This document shows positions 29,796-39,705 of a stretch of 64,000 nucleotides of DNA, piece by piece; the stretch's first letter is position 1; every line of letters begins with the position of its first letter. Position numbers and translations under genes: made by a program. The notes under the pieces are model-generated. The model had not been told where the DNA came from and did not search any database. It worked only from the letters and a program-made list of their open reading frames with translations. The DNA is from Massilia sp. 9096 (GTDB taxonomy: Bacteria > Pseudomonadota > Gammaproteobacteria > Burkholderiales > Burkholderiaceae_D): NCBI RefSeq assembly GCF_000745265.1, contig NZ_JQNN01000001.1:310001-374000 (forward strand). Reading direction: 5' to 3'.

Positions 29796-29857
29796 CCTCT
29801 GCAAATCGAGCAGAGTTGAGCTCTGCAAATCGAGCAGAGTTGACCTCTGCAAACCGA
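29786..29857 (+). repeat. Three tandem 24-nt hairpin units
   Basis: Units begin at 29786, 29810 and 29834; each is GCAGAG-N5-CTCTGC followed by AAATCGA or AAACCGA. Loops differ (TTAAC, TTGAG, TTGAC). The first stem overlaps the last codons and stop of rfaE1. No spacers of the CRISPR kind. Confidence 0.85.
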
Positions 29858-29859
29858 GC

Positions 29860-29889
29860 GCGGGCGTTTGCGCATCCTCAAACGCCCGC
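29860..29889 (+). terminator. Strong hairpin after rfaE1 (terminator-like, no U-tract)
   Basis: GCGGGCGTTTG-CGCATCCT-CAAACGCCCGC, a perfect 11-bp stem. No T-run follows, so it may stabilise the mRNA 3' end or act in Rho-dependent ending. Confidence 0.5.
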
Positions 29890-29972
29890 CGTCAACCCGG
29901 CCATACCGGCGTCCGTTATCACATCAGGTCGGCACCATGCCGCCCGCTTTCCAACACGACGGAGATAACGAG

Positions 29973-30356
29973 ATGATCAAGAAACTGATGCTTGCAGTTG
30001 CTGTCCTGGCCGCTTCGATGAGCTGCGCGTTCGCCCAGGTGGACGTCAACAAGGCCGATGCCTCGGCGCTCGACGGCGTCAGGGGCGTCGGCCCCGCCAC
30101 GTCCAAGCTCATCCTGGATGCGCGCACCAAAGGCGGCGATTTCAAGGATTGGGCCGATTTCGAAAAACGCGTCAAGGGCGTGGGCGAAAAGCGCGCCGCG
30201 AAGTTGTCCAAGGCCGGCCTGCAGGTGAACGGCAAGTCGCTGGACGGCGCCCCGATGGACGCTGACGGCAGCGGCGCCGGCGCCAAGTCTGCCGCCAAGC
30301 CGGCCAGGGGCGCCAAGGGAGCCGCGGCACCTGCGGGCGCCAAGGCCGCTTCCTGA
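29973..30356 (+). CDS. ComEA-like helix-hairpin-helix exported protein
   Basis: A 127-residue protein with a signal peptide (MIKKLMLAVAVLAASMSCAFAQ), then tandem HhH motifs (LDGVRGVGPATSKLILDA and FEKRVKGVGEKRAAKLSKAG) that bind DNA without sequence preference. The Ala/Gly/Lys-rich tail is low complexity. This is the short ComEA form of Gram-negative bacteria involved in DNA uptake; whether this species is competent is unknown. GGAG precedes the start. Confidence 0.85.
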   Translation: MIKKLMLAVAVLAASMSCAFAQVDVNKADASALDGVRGVGPATSKLILDARTKGGDFKDWADFEKRVKGVGEKRAAKLSKAGLQVNGKSLDGAPMDADGSGAGAKSAAKPARGAKGAAAPAGAKAAS

Positions 30357-30551
30357 GTCCAGCCAGCCTTCGGACTGCCACCCCGGCTCAGGCTGGGGTG
30401 CATATCCAACTTCCAGCATCGGAAACCACCTGTCGCCCGACCTTCGGGGCGACGGCGTTTGTACTGGCCGCCGGCATGAACGGGTGTACCGTACGCCGTG
30501 GCGCGTCTCGGATTAGAATGGCGTTTTCGAGTCAGCAAGGAAGTAAGCACA

Positions 30552-31454
30552 ATGGCATACAAGACCATCGAAGACACGATCGGCAATACCCCGCTGGTGC
30601 AGCTGGTGCGCATCCCCGGGGCCGACGCGGCCGCCCGCAATAACATCATCCTGGGCAAGCTCGAGGGTAACAATCCAGCCGGTTCGGTCAAGGACCGCGC
30701 TGCGATGTCGATGCTGCGCGGCGCCGAAGCGCGCGGCCAGATCAAGCAGGGCGACACGCTGATCGAAGCGACCAGCGGCAATACCGGCATCGCGCTGGCG
30801 ATGGCGGCGGCGATCCGCGGCTACAAGATGGTGCTGATCATGCCGGACAACCTGTCGATCGAGCGCCGCCAGAGCATGGCCGCCTACGGCGCGCAGATCG
30901 TCCTGACCCCCAAGACCGGCGGCATGGAATACGCGCGCGACCTGGCCGACCAGATGCAAAAGGACGGCAAGGGCATCATCCTCGACCAGTTCGCCAACCA
31001 GGACAACCCCCGCGCCCACTACGAGACCACCGGCCCCGAAATCTGGCGCGACACCGACGGCCGCGTCACCCATTTCGTCAGCGCCATGGGCACCACCGGC
31101 ACCATCATGGGCGTGTCGCATTACCTGAAGGAGCAGAACGAGGCGATCCGCATCATCGGCGCGCAGCCGGAAGAGGGTTCGTCGATCCCGGGCATCCGCA
31201 AATGGCCCGAGGCCTACATGCCGCGCATTTTCGACAAGGCGCGCGTCGACCAGGTCGAAAGCGTGAGCCAGGCCGCAGCCGAGCAGATGGCGCGCCGTCT
31301 GGCGGCTGAAGAAGGGATTTTCTGCGGCATTTCCGCCGCCGGCGCCTGCGAAATCGCATTGCGCGTTTCGCAGACTGTGGAGAATGCGACGATCGTGTTC
31401 GTCGTATGTGACCGCGGCGATCGTTATCTGTCGACGGGTGTGTTCCCCGCCTGA
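30552..31454 (+). CDS. cysM: Cysteine synthase B (O-acetylserine sulfhydrylase)
   Basis: A 300-residue PLP enzyme making cysteine from O-acetylserine and sulfide or thiosulfate. Seen: TIGNTPLVQLVRI, PLP lysine Lys47 in NNPAGSVKDRAAMSM, the substrate loop IEATSGNTGIALAM, and GTTGTIMGVSHYL. The CysM-type GAQPEEGSSIPGIRKW segment distinguishes it from CysK. AAGGA is nine nt before the ATG. Confidence 0.94.
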   Translation: MAYKTIEDTIGNTPLVQLVRIPGADAAARNNIILGKLEGNNPAGSVKDRAAMSMLRGAEARGQIKQGDTLIEATSGNTGIALAMAAAIRGYKMVLIMPDNLSIERRQSMAAYGAQIVLTPKTGGMEYARDLADQMQKDGKGIILDQFANQDNPRAHYETTGPEIWRDTDGRVTHFVSAMGTTGTIMGVSHYLKEQNEAIRIIGAQPEEGSSIPGIRKWPEAYMPRIFDKARVDQVESVSQAAAEQMARRLAAEEGIFCGISAAGACEIALRVSQTVENATIVFVVCDRGDRYLSTGVFPA

Positions 31455-31574
31455 TCGGCCATCACTGCATCCGGCACAGCGCTTGGGCGCCGGAGCGTTT
31501 CACTACCTGTCCTCGTTGCGAGGAAAAACGATGGGCGCGGCGGCGCATGGCCGCCGTCAGCCCTGACACCATGA

Positions 31575-31916
31575 TCAATCTGCCAGGCCGGACTTGTTGT
31601 CCTTGTCCTTCGGCTTGAACTGCTTGTCGCTGATACGGAACTTGGCGCGACGGTCGCCCATCAGGTAGCGCAGGTCGCGGATCGAGAGGTCGCTGACTTC
31701 GTGCATGCGGATCAGCAGCGAAGCACCGACCGGCAGGCGGTGGTGGCGAATCTTCGAGATCACCGGCGGCGCCACTTCCAGGGCGCGCGACAGGGCTGCG
31801 TCGTTCTTCAGGCGCAGGTTCTCGATCAGGGTATCGAGCAGGCGGTTCGGGTTGTACTGCAGCAGTTCGTCGTTTTCCGAATCGCTGTTGATGTCGATGC
31901 CGACTTGGTTGGTCAT
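31575..31916 (-). CDS. Small helix-turn-helix protein
   Basis: A 113-residue protein: YNPNRLLDTLIENLRLKND then AALSRALEVAPPVISKIRHH, which has the spacing of an XRE/Cro HTH, followed by LPVGASLLIRMHEVSDLSIR and a Lys/Asp-rich tail. I recognise it as a Burkholderiales small DNA-binding protein without a named function. AAGGA precedes the ATG at 31914-31916. The 430-nt region in front of it is unusually AT-rich and contains a GC-cored palindrome at 32262-32278. Confidence 0.75.
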   Translation of the reverse strand: MTNQVGIDINSDSENDELLQYNPNRLLDTLIENLRLKNDAALSRALEVAPPVISKIRHHRLPVGASLLIRMHEVSDLSIRDLRYLMGDRRAKFRISDKQFKPKDKDNKSGLAD

Positions 31917-32353
31917 GATGTCAAAATCCTTATCTGGTTTACAGTGCTCGCGGGGATTTCGATTCTCAAAAAGAGTTTCGAAAATTTCTACTAAATTATA
32001 TAACAAAATTTAATTTAGTACTTAAGAGCAATAAAATTCAAAGGCTGTCGTTGATGTCGTTGTCTTCTCGCAACAATAGCCACAATGCAATTCTCTCACA
32101 AACTCACTGAAAAAATAATTGTTTTTTATTTAAACTTAAGTCTAAAGCAATTAACAATGCGTCGCCGCACGCTTCATCATTGAGTGTGGGAATGACAACT
32201 TGTGAGGGGGTATCGCGTCTACGGCGATGTTTCTACGGAGAACTGCCAAGCTGATTTCTGCATACCCCTGGGGGGTATATTATTGCTCAGCTCACAACAA
32301 CACGGGTGAAATGTGATAACTCGGTTACAAATAGATACAAACTTTCTACGATA
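31917..32353. other. AT-rich regulatory region
   Basis: 437 nt between the HTH gene (minus) and the mltB 3' end (minus). About 31970-32160 is the most AT-rich stretch of the window, with A/T runs such as AAAAAATAATTG and TTTTTTATTTAAA; it must hold the promoter of the HTH gene. No open frame of note. Confidence 0.5.
32262..32278. promoter_or_regulatory. CsoR-type palindrome, candidate operator
   Basis: ATACCCC-TGG-GGGGTAT, perfect 7-bp arms. The TACCCC...GGGGTA layout resembles operators of CsoR/FrmR-family repressors (copper, formaldehyde or sulfur sensing). No csoR-like or copper-transport gene is beside it. Confidence 0.4.
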
Positions 32354-33511
32354 TCAATAGCCGCCATCGCGGGCGCTGCGAACCGCACGGCCCAGCTCCA
32401 GTACCGACATGGCGTAGAAGTAACTCCGATTGTATTTTGTAATAGCAAAGAAGTTAGCATTCGCAACCCAGTACTCGGTCGGGTCGGCGCCGTTTTGCAG
32501 GTCGACCAAGCCGTACAGGCGGTTATCCGGCAGGCTGCCCGCCACCGCGACGCCGGCGCCGGCCAGCTCGTCGGGACGGTAGCGCGCCTCCAGGCCGCCG
32601 CCCAGCAGGCTTTGCCAAGCCTGGCTCGGCGCAACGTTGGCCGGCACCGCCGCCGGGGCGGTGTTGTCGCGTTCCCAGCCGTGCTGGACCAGGAAGTTGG
32701 CGACGCTGCCGATCGCATCGGCGGCCGAGTTGCGCAAGTCGATGACGCCGTCGCCATCGAAGTCCACGCCGAATTTCAAAATATTGCCCGGCATGAACTG
32801 CGGCATGCCGACTGCGCCGGCGAACGAGCCCTGCAGCGAAAACGGATCGATGCCTTCCTTGCGCGCCAGCAGCAGCGTGCTTTCGAGTTCATCGCGGAAG
32901 AACGCCTTGCGGTCAAGCTGGTTGGGCGCCTCGGGGTAGGCAAAAGCCAGCGTGGCCAGCACGTCCATGATGCGGAAGCGCCCGGTGTCGCGGCCATAGA
33001 TGGTTTCGACGCCGATGATGCCGACGATCACCTGGGCCGGCACGCCGTAGGTGCTTTCCGCGCGCGCGAGCGCCTCGGCGTTCTCGTTCCAGAAGCGCAC
33101 GCCGGCGCCGACGCGGATCGGTTCGATGAAGCGCGCGCTGTAGGCTTGCCAGTTCTTCGGCTTGCCCGGCGGGGCCGGCTTGACCAGCTGGACCGCCGAG
33201 TCGAGGTAGCGCAGCTTGCCGGCCACGGCATCGAGTTCCTCGCGCGTAAAACCGTCGCGCGCGGCGATCTCGTCTTCGAAGTCGCGCACCGCCTGCCACT
33301 GCGCCAGGCCGATGTCTTCGCCGTCGTAGTCGATGCCGGGACGCGCCGCGGCGGCCTGCGCCTTGGCCTTGATTTTGTCTTTGGCGGCGGACTTCGTCTT
33401 GGCCTTGGCGGCGACGGCGGTTTTGCCGCCGTGATGCGGCGTCGAAGCGAGGGCGGGGAAGGCTTGCGCGGCGAAGGCCACGGCAAGCGAGAGGGAAACG
33501 AAGGCTTTCAT
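32354..33511 (-). CDS. mltB: Lytic murein transglycosylase B
   Basis: A 385-residue exported enzyme cleaving peptidoglycan to 1,6-anhydroMurNAc. It has a signal peptide, a Lys/Ala-rich linker (TKSAAKDKIKAKAQAAAA), then the MltB domain with catalytic Glu169 in GIIGVETIYGRDTG, GSFAGAVGMPQFMPG and DGDGVIDLRNSAADAIGS. There is no Cys lipobox, so it is soluble periplasmic. Its ATG overlaps the tgpA stop by 4 nt (ATGA), making it the last gene of the moxR operon. Confidence 0.95.
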   Translation of the reverse strand: MKAFVSLSLAVAFAAQAFPALASTPHHGGKTAVAAKAKTKSAAKDKIKAKAQAAAARPGIDYDGEDIGLAQWQAVRDFEDEIAARDGFTREELDAVAGKLRYLDSAVQLVKPAPPGKPKNWQAYSARFIEPIRVGAGVRFWNENAEALARAESTYGVPAQVIVGIIGVETIYGRDTGRFRIMDVLATLAFAYPEAPNQLDRKAFFRDELESTLLLARKEGIDPFSLQGSFAGAVGMPQFMPGNILKFGVDFDGDGVIDLRNSAADAIGSVANFLVQHGWERDNTAPAAVPANVAPSQAWQSLLGGGLEARYRPDELAGAGVAVAGSLPDNRLYGLVDLQNGADPTEYWVANANFFAITKYNRSYFYAMSVLELGRAVRSARDGGY

Positions 33512-35592
33512 CGAACTCGGGACAGCAAATCTTTCAGGGTCGGGACCAGCGCCGGCGGCACGGCAGGGCCGGCTTGCGGGCCGTAGCGATACGCGCTGTA
33601 GCGGCGCAGGAACTCGCCGGCCGCGCTGGCGCTCTCTGGCGCAACAGCGGAGGCAAGCCCTGAGGCGACCCCGGCGCCATCATGCGCTGTTGCGGGCGCT
33701 GCGGCACAGGCTGCAATGCGCGCCGCGTAGGCAGTCGGACCTTCGTCGGCCGCGCGCGGCAGGCCGAGCTGGCCGAGCCGCTGGCATAGCGCCGAGTATA
33801 GCGCATCGACCGGATCGACCCGGCGCCGCAGCGACAATTTTCGGGCGCCCAGCAACAGCAGCACGGCGGCCACGGCCGCGGCCAGCGCCGGCCAGCGCAG
33901 CAGCGTGTGCTGGAGCCGCTCGACCAGGTCGTGCTGGCGCGCCGGGTTGTAGTTCAGCACCCACTGGTTCCAGCCGTTGTTGGCGGCGCCGATCGCGTAA
34001 TGCACCTTGGCCAGCAGCGAATCGGGGCTCGGCTGCATCAGGCGGCCCAGCCGACCCAGCCCGGGGAGGCCGAACGGCGCCGGCGGCAGCGCTTCGGACA
34101 CGCTGCGCTGCACGCGCTCCGGCGCGGCCATCGCGGTCGGATCGACGCGTACCCAGCCGCGCTGCGGCAACCAGACCTCGGCCCAGGCGTGGGCGTCGGA
34201 CTGGCGCACGGTCAGGTAGCCGTCGAGCGGATTGAGCTCGCCACCCTGGTAGCCGGTCACCACGCGCGCCGGCACCCCGGCCGCGCGCATCAGGAACACG
34301 AAGGCGCCGGCATAGTGACCGCAGAAGCCGGCGCGGGTCTGGTACAGGAATTCGTCGACCGCGTCATCGCCCAGCAGCGGCGGCTGCAGCGTGTAGACGT
34401 AGCCGCCGGTGGCGAACTGGCGCAGCACCAGGTTGACGCGCCGCGCCGGATCGGCTTCGCGCCGCAAGGCCTGGCCGGCCGCCAGCGCGCGCGGGTTGCG
34501 CCCGTATGGCAGCAGCAGCCACTCGGCGGCGTTGTCGAGCGTGTCGACCGCCTGCAGGCTGAAGTCGGTGTACGAGGCCATGTCGTAGCGCACGCGCTCG
34601 CCCACCGGGGCGTCGGACTGGATCTCCAGCTCCTGGCTCAGGCTGACCAGGTGGCCAGGCAGCATCGGCAGCGATTGCGGCAGCTCGAGCGCGAACAGCC
34701 AGCGCGTATTGGACGGCTCGAGCGTCACCTGGTAGTGGCGCGGGGCGCCGCGCACCGAGATCGACATCGGCTGCGGCCGCTGGCGGTGCGGCAGCGGATG
34801 CACGCGGGTCCAGGTGCGCCCGTCGTAGCTGCCCAGCACCGGGCCGCGCCAGTACAGCTGGCGCTGCGGCGGCGGCGCGCCGTCGAACTTGACGCGGAAC
34901 GCGACCTCCTCGGACTGCGCCAGGTCCGATATCTGGCCGGGAGACATGCTGTCGGACAGGCCGGTGTGCGGACCCTGGGCGTCCTGCGGCATGCCCCACA
35001 GCGGGCCTTCGATGCGCGGGAACAGCACGAAGGCGAGCGCCGCCAGCGGCAGCGCCAGCAGCAGCGTGCGTGCGCCCATCCACAGGCGCGTGCGCAGGGG
35101 CGGGACGGCGCCGGTCAGCTGGAACGACATCTGCGTGGACAGCAGCAGCGCCAGCGAAGCCAGCATCAACAGCGCGGTGCCGATCCCCTGCGAATAGAAG
35201 AAGTTGGTCAGCACCAGGAAGAAGCACAGGAAGATCACCACGAACAGGTCGCGCCGCGCGTGCATCTCGAGCATCTTGAGGGCCACCAGCAGCACCAGCA
35301 TGGCCACGCCGGGATCGCGCCCGAACAGCGTGTGGTAGCTCTGGTGCACGCCGAACATCGCCAGCGCCGCCACCGGCACCAGCACGATATTGCGCGGCAT
35401 GCGCCGTCCGCGCAGCGTCAGCGTGGCGCGCCAGGCCAGCGTCGCGCCGCACAGCAGCGACACCCACGGCGGCAGGTGCGCCGTATGCGGCAGCAGCACC
35501 AGCACGGTGCTGGCGATCAGCAGCAGGGTGTCCTGCTTGTCGCGCGAGAGCGGCGTCGACATGCGCAAGAACGGCAGATTCAGCGCTTTCAT
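33508..35592 (-). CDS. TgpA-type transglutaminase-like membrane protein (DUF3488)
   Basis: A 694-residue protein: about six membrane helices in residues 20-190, a periplasmic transglutaminase-like domain, a further helix near 570-590 and a cytoplasmic tail. The catalytic triad is visible: Cys424 in RAGFCGHYAGAF, His468 in SDAHAWAEVW, Asp484 in VRVDPTA. This is the DUF3488-transglutaminase architecture of P. aeruginosa TgpA, essential there with periplasmic transglutaminase activity. Starts at 35592 overlapping the DUF58 gene stop by 4 nt and ends overlapping mltB by 4 nt. The tail has a low-complexity Ala stretch before the last helix. Confidence 0.92.
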   Translation of the reverse strand: MKALNLPFLRMSTPLSRDKQDTLLLIASTVLVLLPHTAHLPPWVSLLCGATLAWRATLTLRGRRMPRNIVLVPVAALAMFGVHQSYHTLFGRDPGVAMLVLLVALKMLEMHARRDLFVVIFLCFFLVLTNFFYSQGIGTALLMLASLALLLSTQMSFQLTGAVPPLRTRLWMGARTLLLALPLAALAFVLFPRIEGPLWGMPQDAQGPHTGLSDSMSPGQISDLAQSEEVAFRVKFDGAPPPQRQLYWRGPVLGSYDGRTWTRVHPLPHRQRPQPMSISVRGAPRHYQVTLEPSNTRWLFALELPQSLPMLPGHLVSLSQELEIQSDAPVGERVRYDMASYTDFSLQAVDTLDNAAEWLLLPYGRNPRALAAGQALRREADPARRVNLVLRQFATGGYVYTLQPPLLGDDAVDEFLYQTRAGFCGHYAGAFVFLMRAAGVPARVVTGYQGGELNPLDGYLTVRQSDAHAWAEVWLPQRGWVRVDPTAMAAPERVQRSVSEALPPAPFGLPGLGRLGRLMQPSPDSLLAKVHYAIGAANNGWNQWVLNYNPARQHDLVERLQHTLLRWPALAAAVAAVLLLLGARKLSLRRRVDPVDALYSALCQRLGQLGLPRAADEGPTAYAARIAACAAAPATAHDGAGVASGLASAVAPESASAAGEFLRRYSAYRYGPQAGPAVPPALVPTLKDLLSRVR

Positions 35593-36683
35593 TCGGCGTC
35601 CTCCGCGGTGCCGTACAGCGCCAGCGCGCGCAGGCAGGCTTCCTGGTGCGCGCCGCCCAGCGCCGGGTTGAGGCTCAGGTGTCCGAGCCGGAACGCGTAG
35701 GGCAGGGCGCGCTGTTCGGCGTCCAGCACCCAGCGTGTCATGCGCGACAGGCGCAGCTCGAGGTCGAGCTGGGGTGGGAGGGCGTCGAAGTCGAGGAACA
35801 ACTCGTCGATCGCGCCGCCGTCGAACTGCTTGGTGACCAGCTGGCCGCCATAGGCCGGATCGAGGCGCGCGATCTGGCGCCAGGCAAGGTGGCGCAGCGG
35901 GTCGCCCGGCTGGTAGCTGCGCACGCCGCCGAAGTTTTCGTAGTTGTCGGCGTTGACGGTGTTGCTCAGGCCATCCGGGCTGGGCCGGCCGCCCAGCGGC
36001 AGCGGCGGCGCCTCCTGCTCGGGGAAGGGATAGACCAGCGCGCGGCTGTCCGGGCGCCAGTAGCTCCAGGCGCGGAACAGGCCGAGCGGAAAACGCGTCA
36101 CCAGCTTCACGCGCGGCGCGCGCATCCACCCGCGTGCGCGCGAGGGTGCCGAGAGCAGCACGCTGGCGCTGGCGCCGCCGGCGACGTCGGCCGGGTGGCG
36201 CGGCTCGGGCGCGCCGTCGAAGTCGACCCAGACGGCGTAGCGGTCGAGCGCCGTGCGGTTGACCAGCTGCAGTTCGAACGACGCTTCCTCGCCGGCGAAC
36301 ACCGTGGGGGCGCGACCCGGACGCAGGCGCAGGTGCGCCAGGTTGCGCCAGGTGGCGACCATGTCGACCACGCCGCAGGCGGCGGCGACGAAGGTCAGGC
36401 CGAAACCCAGGCCGAGGCTGTAGTTGATCGAGCCGATCAGCAGCGTCAGCAGCAGCGCGCCAAAGCCCAGGCCGGCGCTGGTCGGGAGGATGTAGACGCG
36501 GCGCTGGCCCAGCACGACCTCGCCGCCGTCGCTCGCGGTGGCCTTGCTGCGCCAGACGCTGCGCTTGCGGTCGAACCAGCGCGCGCGCCCGCGCGCCGCC
36601 CTGGCTTCGGCGGCCGCATCGGCGTTCCTGCTGGCCGGCGCGGTGAGCGGCTCGGCGATCGGTTCGGTGGCGGCGTCGCTCAT
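35589..36683 (-). CDS. DUF58-domain membrane protein
   Basis: A 364-residue protein with two membrane helices (LGFGALLLTLLIGSINYSLG and LTFVAAACGVVDMVATW) followed by a DUF58 domain: NADNYENFGGVRSYQPGDPL then RHLAWRQIAR, the family hallmark, and a vWA-like end DELFLDFDALP. It usually partners a MoxR ATPase. ATG at 36683 is chosen; a GTG nine nt upstream is possible. Sixteen nt after moxR and overlapping tgpA, so co-expressed with both. Confidence 0.92.
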   Translation of the reverse strand: MSDAATEPIAEPLTAPASRNADAAAEARAARGRARWFDRKRSVWRSKATASDGGEVVLGQRRVYILPTSAGLGFGALLLTLLIGSINYSLGLGFGLTFVAAACGVVDMVATWRNLAHLRLRPGRAPTVFAGEEASFELQLVNRTALDRYAVWVDFDGAPEPRHPADVAGGASASVLLSAPSRARGWMRAPRVKLVTRFPLGLFRAWSYWRPDSRALVYPFPEQEAPPLPLGGRPSPDGLSNTVNADNYENFGGVRSYQPGDPLRHLAWRQIARLDPAYGGQLVTKQFDGGAIDELFLDFDALPPQLDLELRLSRMTRWVLDAEQRALPYAFRLGHLSLNPALGGAHQEACLRALALYGTAEDAE

Positions 36684-36699
36684 GGATCGCACGACGGGA

Positions 36700-37620
<921 letters not shown>

Positions 37621-37826
37621 GAATGCGGTCCTGTCTGGTTCGAGTAGGGCAACGGTAAGGCGAGGGTAAGGCGAGACACGGGGCATTGCTGCGCCGGCTG
37701 GTCGCGCATGGTAGATTAGCACCATGGGAAACCATTTTATTCACGCATCAACATGCTTTGCCGACGATTCTATGCGAGAACGGCCGCGCCGGGCATACGG
37801 ATGAGCAAGCCAGGATACGCATCACG

Positions 37827-38753
37827 ATGAGCACCGCGATCTACAGCCACCCCGACTGTCTTCTGCACGAGATGGGCGATTGGCACCCGGAAGCCCCGGC
37901 GCGCCTGCGCGCGATCGAGGACCAGCTGATCCTGGCGCGCCTGGACGGCCTGATCGAGCGCTGCATCGCGCCGCTGGCCGACGAGGCCGCGATCCTGCGC
38001 AACCACACGCAAGGCGCGCTCGACCTGGTGCGCGACAACCTGCCGGCGTCCGGCCATTACCCGCTCGACGGCGACACCCTGCTGTGCAAGGACAGCTACC
38101 GCGCCGCCCTGCGCGCCGCCGGCGCCGCCGTGGCCGCGACCGACGCGGTGATCGCCGGTTCGATCGACAACGCCTTCTGCGCAGTGCGCCCGCCGGGCCA
38201 CCACGCCACGCCGGATACGCCGATGGGCTTTTGCCTGTTCAATAACGTCGCGATCGCGGCCCGGCATGCGCTCGAGGCGCACGGGCTGGAGCGCGTCGCC
38301 ATCGTCGACTTCGACGTCCACCACGGCAACGGCACCGCCGACGCCTTCCGCGACGATCCGCGCGTACTGATGGCCAGCTTCTTCCAGCATCCGTTCTATC
38401 CCTACACGGAGCCGGAGCCGCTCAGCCCCACCTGCGTCAACATTCCGGTGCCGGCTGCTACCTCCGGCGACGTCGTGCGCAAGCTGGTCGATGACCACTG
38501 GCTGCCGGCGCTGCACGCCTTCCGTCCGCAGATGATCTTCGTCTCGGCAGGCTTCGACGCCCACAAGGAAGACGACCTGGGCGGCATGGCGCTGGTCGAA
38601 GCCGACTATGCCTGGATGACGCACCGCCTGGTCGAGGTCGCGCGCACGCACGCGGGAGGGCGCATCGTCAGCTGCCTGGAAGGCGGCTACAACCTGTCGG
38701 CGCTCGGACGCAGCGCCGTGGCCCACGTCAAGGCGCTGGCGGAACTCGACTGA
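37827..38753 (+). CDS. Histone-deacetylase-family (acetylpolyamine/acetoin-type) amidohydrolase
   Basis: A 308-residue zinc amidohydrolase. Zinc and catalytic residues are seen in AVRPPGHHATPDTPMGFCLF, VDFDVHHGNGTADAF and SAGFDAHKEDDLGG; C-terminal CLEGGYNLSALGRS carries the conserved Gly-Gly-Tyr. Bacterial members deacetylate polyamines, acetoin-related or other small substrates; the substrate is not clear from sequence. Divergent from moxR across 206 nt. Confidence 0.92.
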   Translation: MSTAIYSHPDCLLHEMGDWHPEAPARLRAIEDQLILARLDGLIERCIAPLADEAAILRNHTQGALDLVRDNLPASGHYPLDGDTLLCKDSYRAALRAAGAAVAATDAVIAGSIDNAFCAVRPPGHHATPDTPMGFCLFNNVAIAARHALEAHGLERVAIVDFDVHHGNGTADAFRDDPRVLMASFFQHPFYPYTEPEPLSPTCVNIPVPAATSGDVVRKLVDDHWLPALHAFRPQMIFVSAGFDAHKEDDLGGMALVEADYAWMTHRLVEVARTHAGGRIVSCLEGGYNLSALGRSAVAHVKALAELD

Positions 38754-38826
38754 ATTCGCCGGCCGGGCCCGAACCGGCGCGGCGCGGCGCTATCTAATCT
38801 CCACGACGACAACCCGTGGAGACATC

Positions 38827-39705
38827 ATGAGATTGCTGCGCACCCTGGCCGCGCTGTGCCTTGCCGCATTCGGCGGCATCGCATCCGCCACCGACTACAC
38901 GCTGTGGATCAATGGCCGCGGCGGCGGCGCCATCGTCGGCAACTACAACGACTGGAGCTACTGGGGACCGGCCTCGGCGGCCGCCGGCGTCAATCCGAAA
39001 TCGGTCAACTGGGACGGCCGCAACAGAACCGCGACCCAGAGCGTGCACATCCGCGACGCGCTCGACTGCTTCTGCACCGGCGCCAACTGGTGCACGGTCG
39101 CCACCCACAGCGCCGGCGACCTGATGATCGGCTACGTGCTGGCCAACTACGGCGGCTCGCTGCGCCTGGCGCGCAACACGGTGGCGGGCGCCGATGGCGT
39201 CTGCGGCTCGGCCGGTGTCGGCGTGCAGACCGGCTGGAACATCCGCTCGGTGCGCTCCGCGGCCGGTTCCGGCGGCGGCTCGGAACTGGCCGACGCCGGC
39301 GCCTGGGCCACTTCCGAACCGCTGGTGCAGGACCTGAAAACCACCACCGCGCGCGCCATGTACAACCACAACGAGACGCGCGGGATCTGGTTCTACATGT
39401 ACGCCGGCGCCAAGGGCGCGCTGACCTCGGCGATCCTGCCCGGCCAGGACGACGGCGTCGAGGCCTACCACAGTGCCGGCGCCGTCTCCGGCAGTTCCGG
39501 GCGCTCGCTGTGCAATCCCGGCGACTGGTTCTGCAAGGACCTGACCCTCGGCACGGCGCCCAACCAGGGCGGCAGCACCAAGTGGAATTTTCACTCGGTG
39601 GCGTTCCGCGACGACCGCGAGGATTACGACCATCACCTGAACGGCAACTGGGAAGGCATCGTCGGACTGATGCGGGCGCGGATCGCCAGCGGCGGCGCGC
39701 CTTGA
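38827..39705 (+). CDS. Secreted protein with an alpha/beta-hydrolase-like nucleophile motif, uncharacterised
   Basis: A 292-residue protein with a signal peptide (MRLLRTLAALCLAAFGGIASA). It has several cysteines (CFCTGANWC, VCGS, LCNPGDWFC) consistent with disulfides outside the cytoplasm. THSAGDLMIGYVLANYGG resembles the G/T-H-S-x-G nucleophile elbow of lipases and acyl hydrolases, and a late NFHSVAF or YDHHLNGNW could supply His. The Asp is not clear. It shares 4 nt with the next gene (TTGA), implying coupled translation. Not recognised as a named family; serine-hydrolase activity is inference. Confidence 0.62.
   Translation: MRLLRTLAALCLAAFGGIASATDYTLWINGRGGGAIVGNYNDWSYWGPASAAAGVNPKSVNWDGRNRTATQSVHIRDALDCFCTGANWCTVATHSAGDLMIGYVLANYGGSLRLARNTVAGADGVCGSAGVGVQTGWNIRSVRSAAGSGGGSELADAGAWATSEPLVQDLKTTTARAMYNHNETRGIWFYMYAGAKGALTSAILPGQDDGVEAYHSAGAVSGSSGRSLCNPGDWFCKDLTLGTAPNQGGSTKWNFHSVAFRDDREDYDHHLNGNWEGIVGLMRARIASGGAP

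Noticed and set aside
29786..29857. CRISPR array
   Set aside because: Units are contiguous with no spacers, only three of them, and no cas genes.
38856..39701. Frame continuous with the anchored protein, overlapping the secreted hydrolase-like gene
   Set aside because: Arg-rich out-of-frame shadow; only the part from 39702 has coding character.
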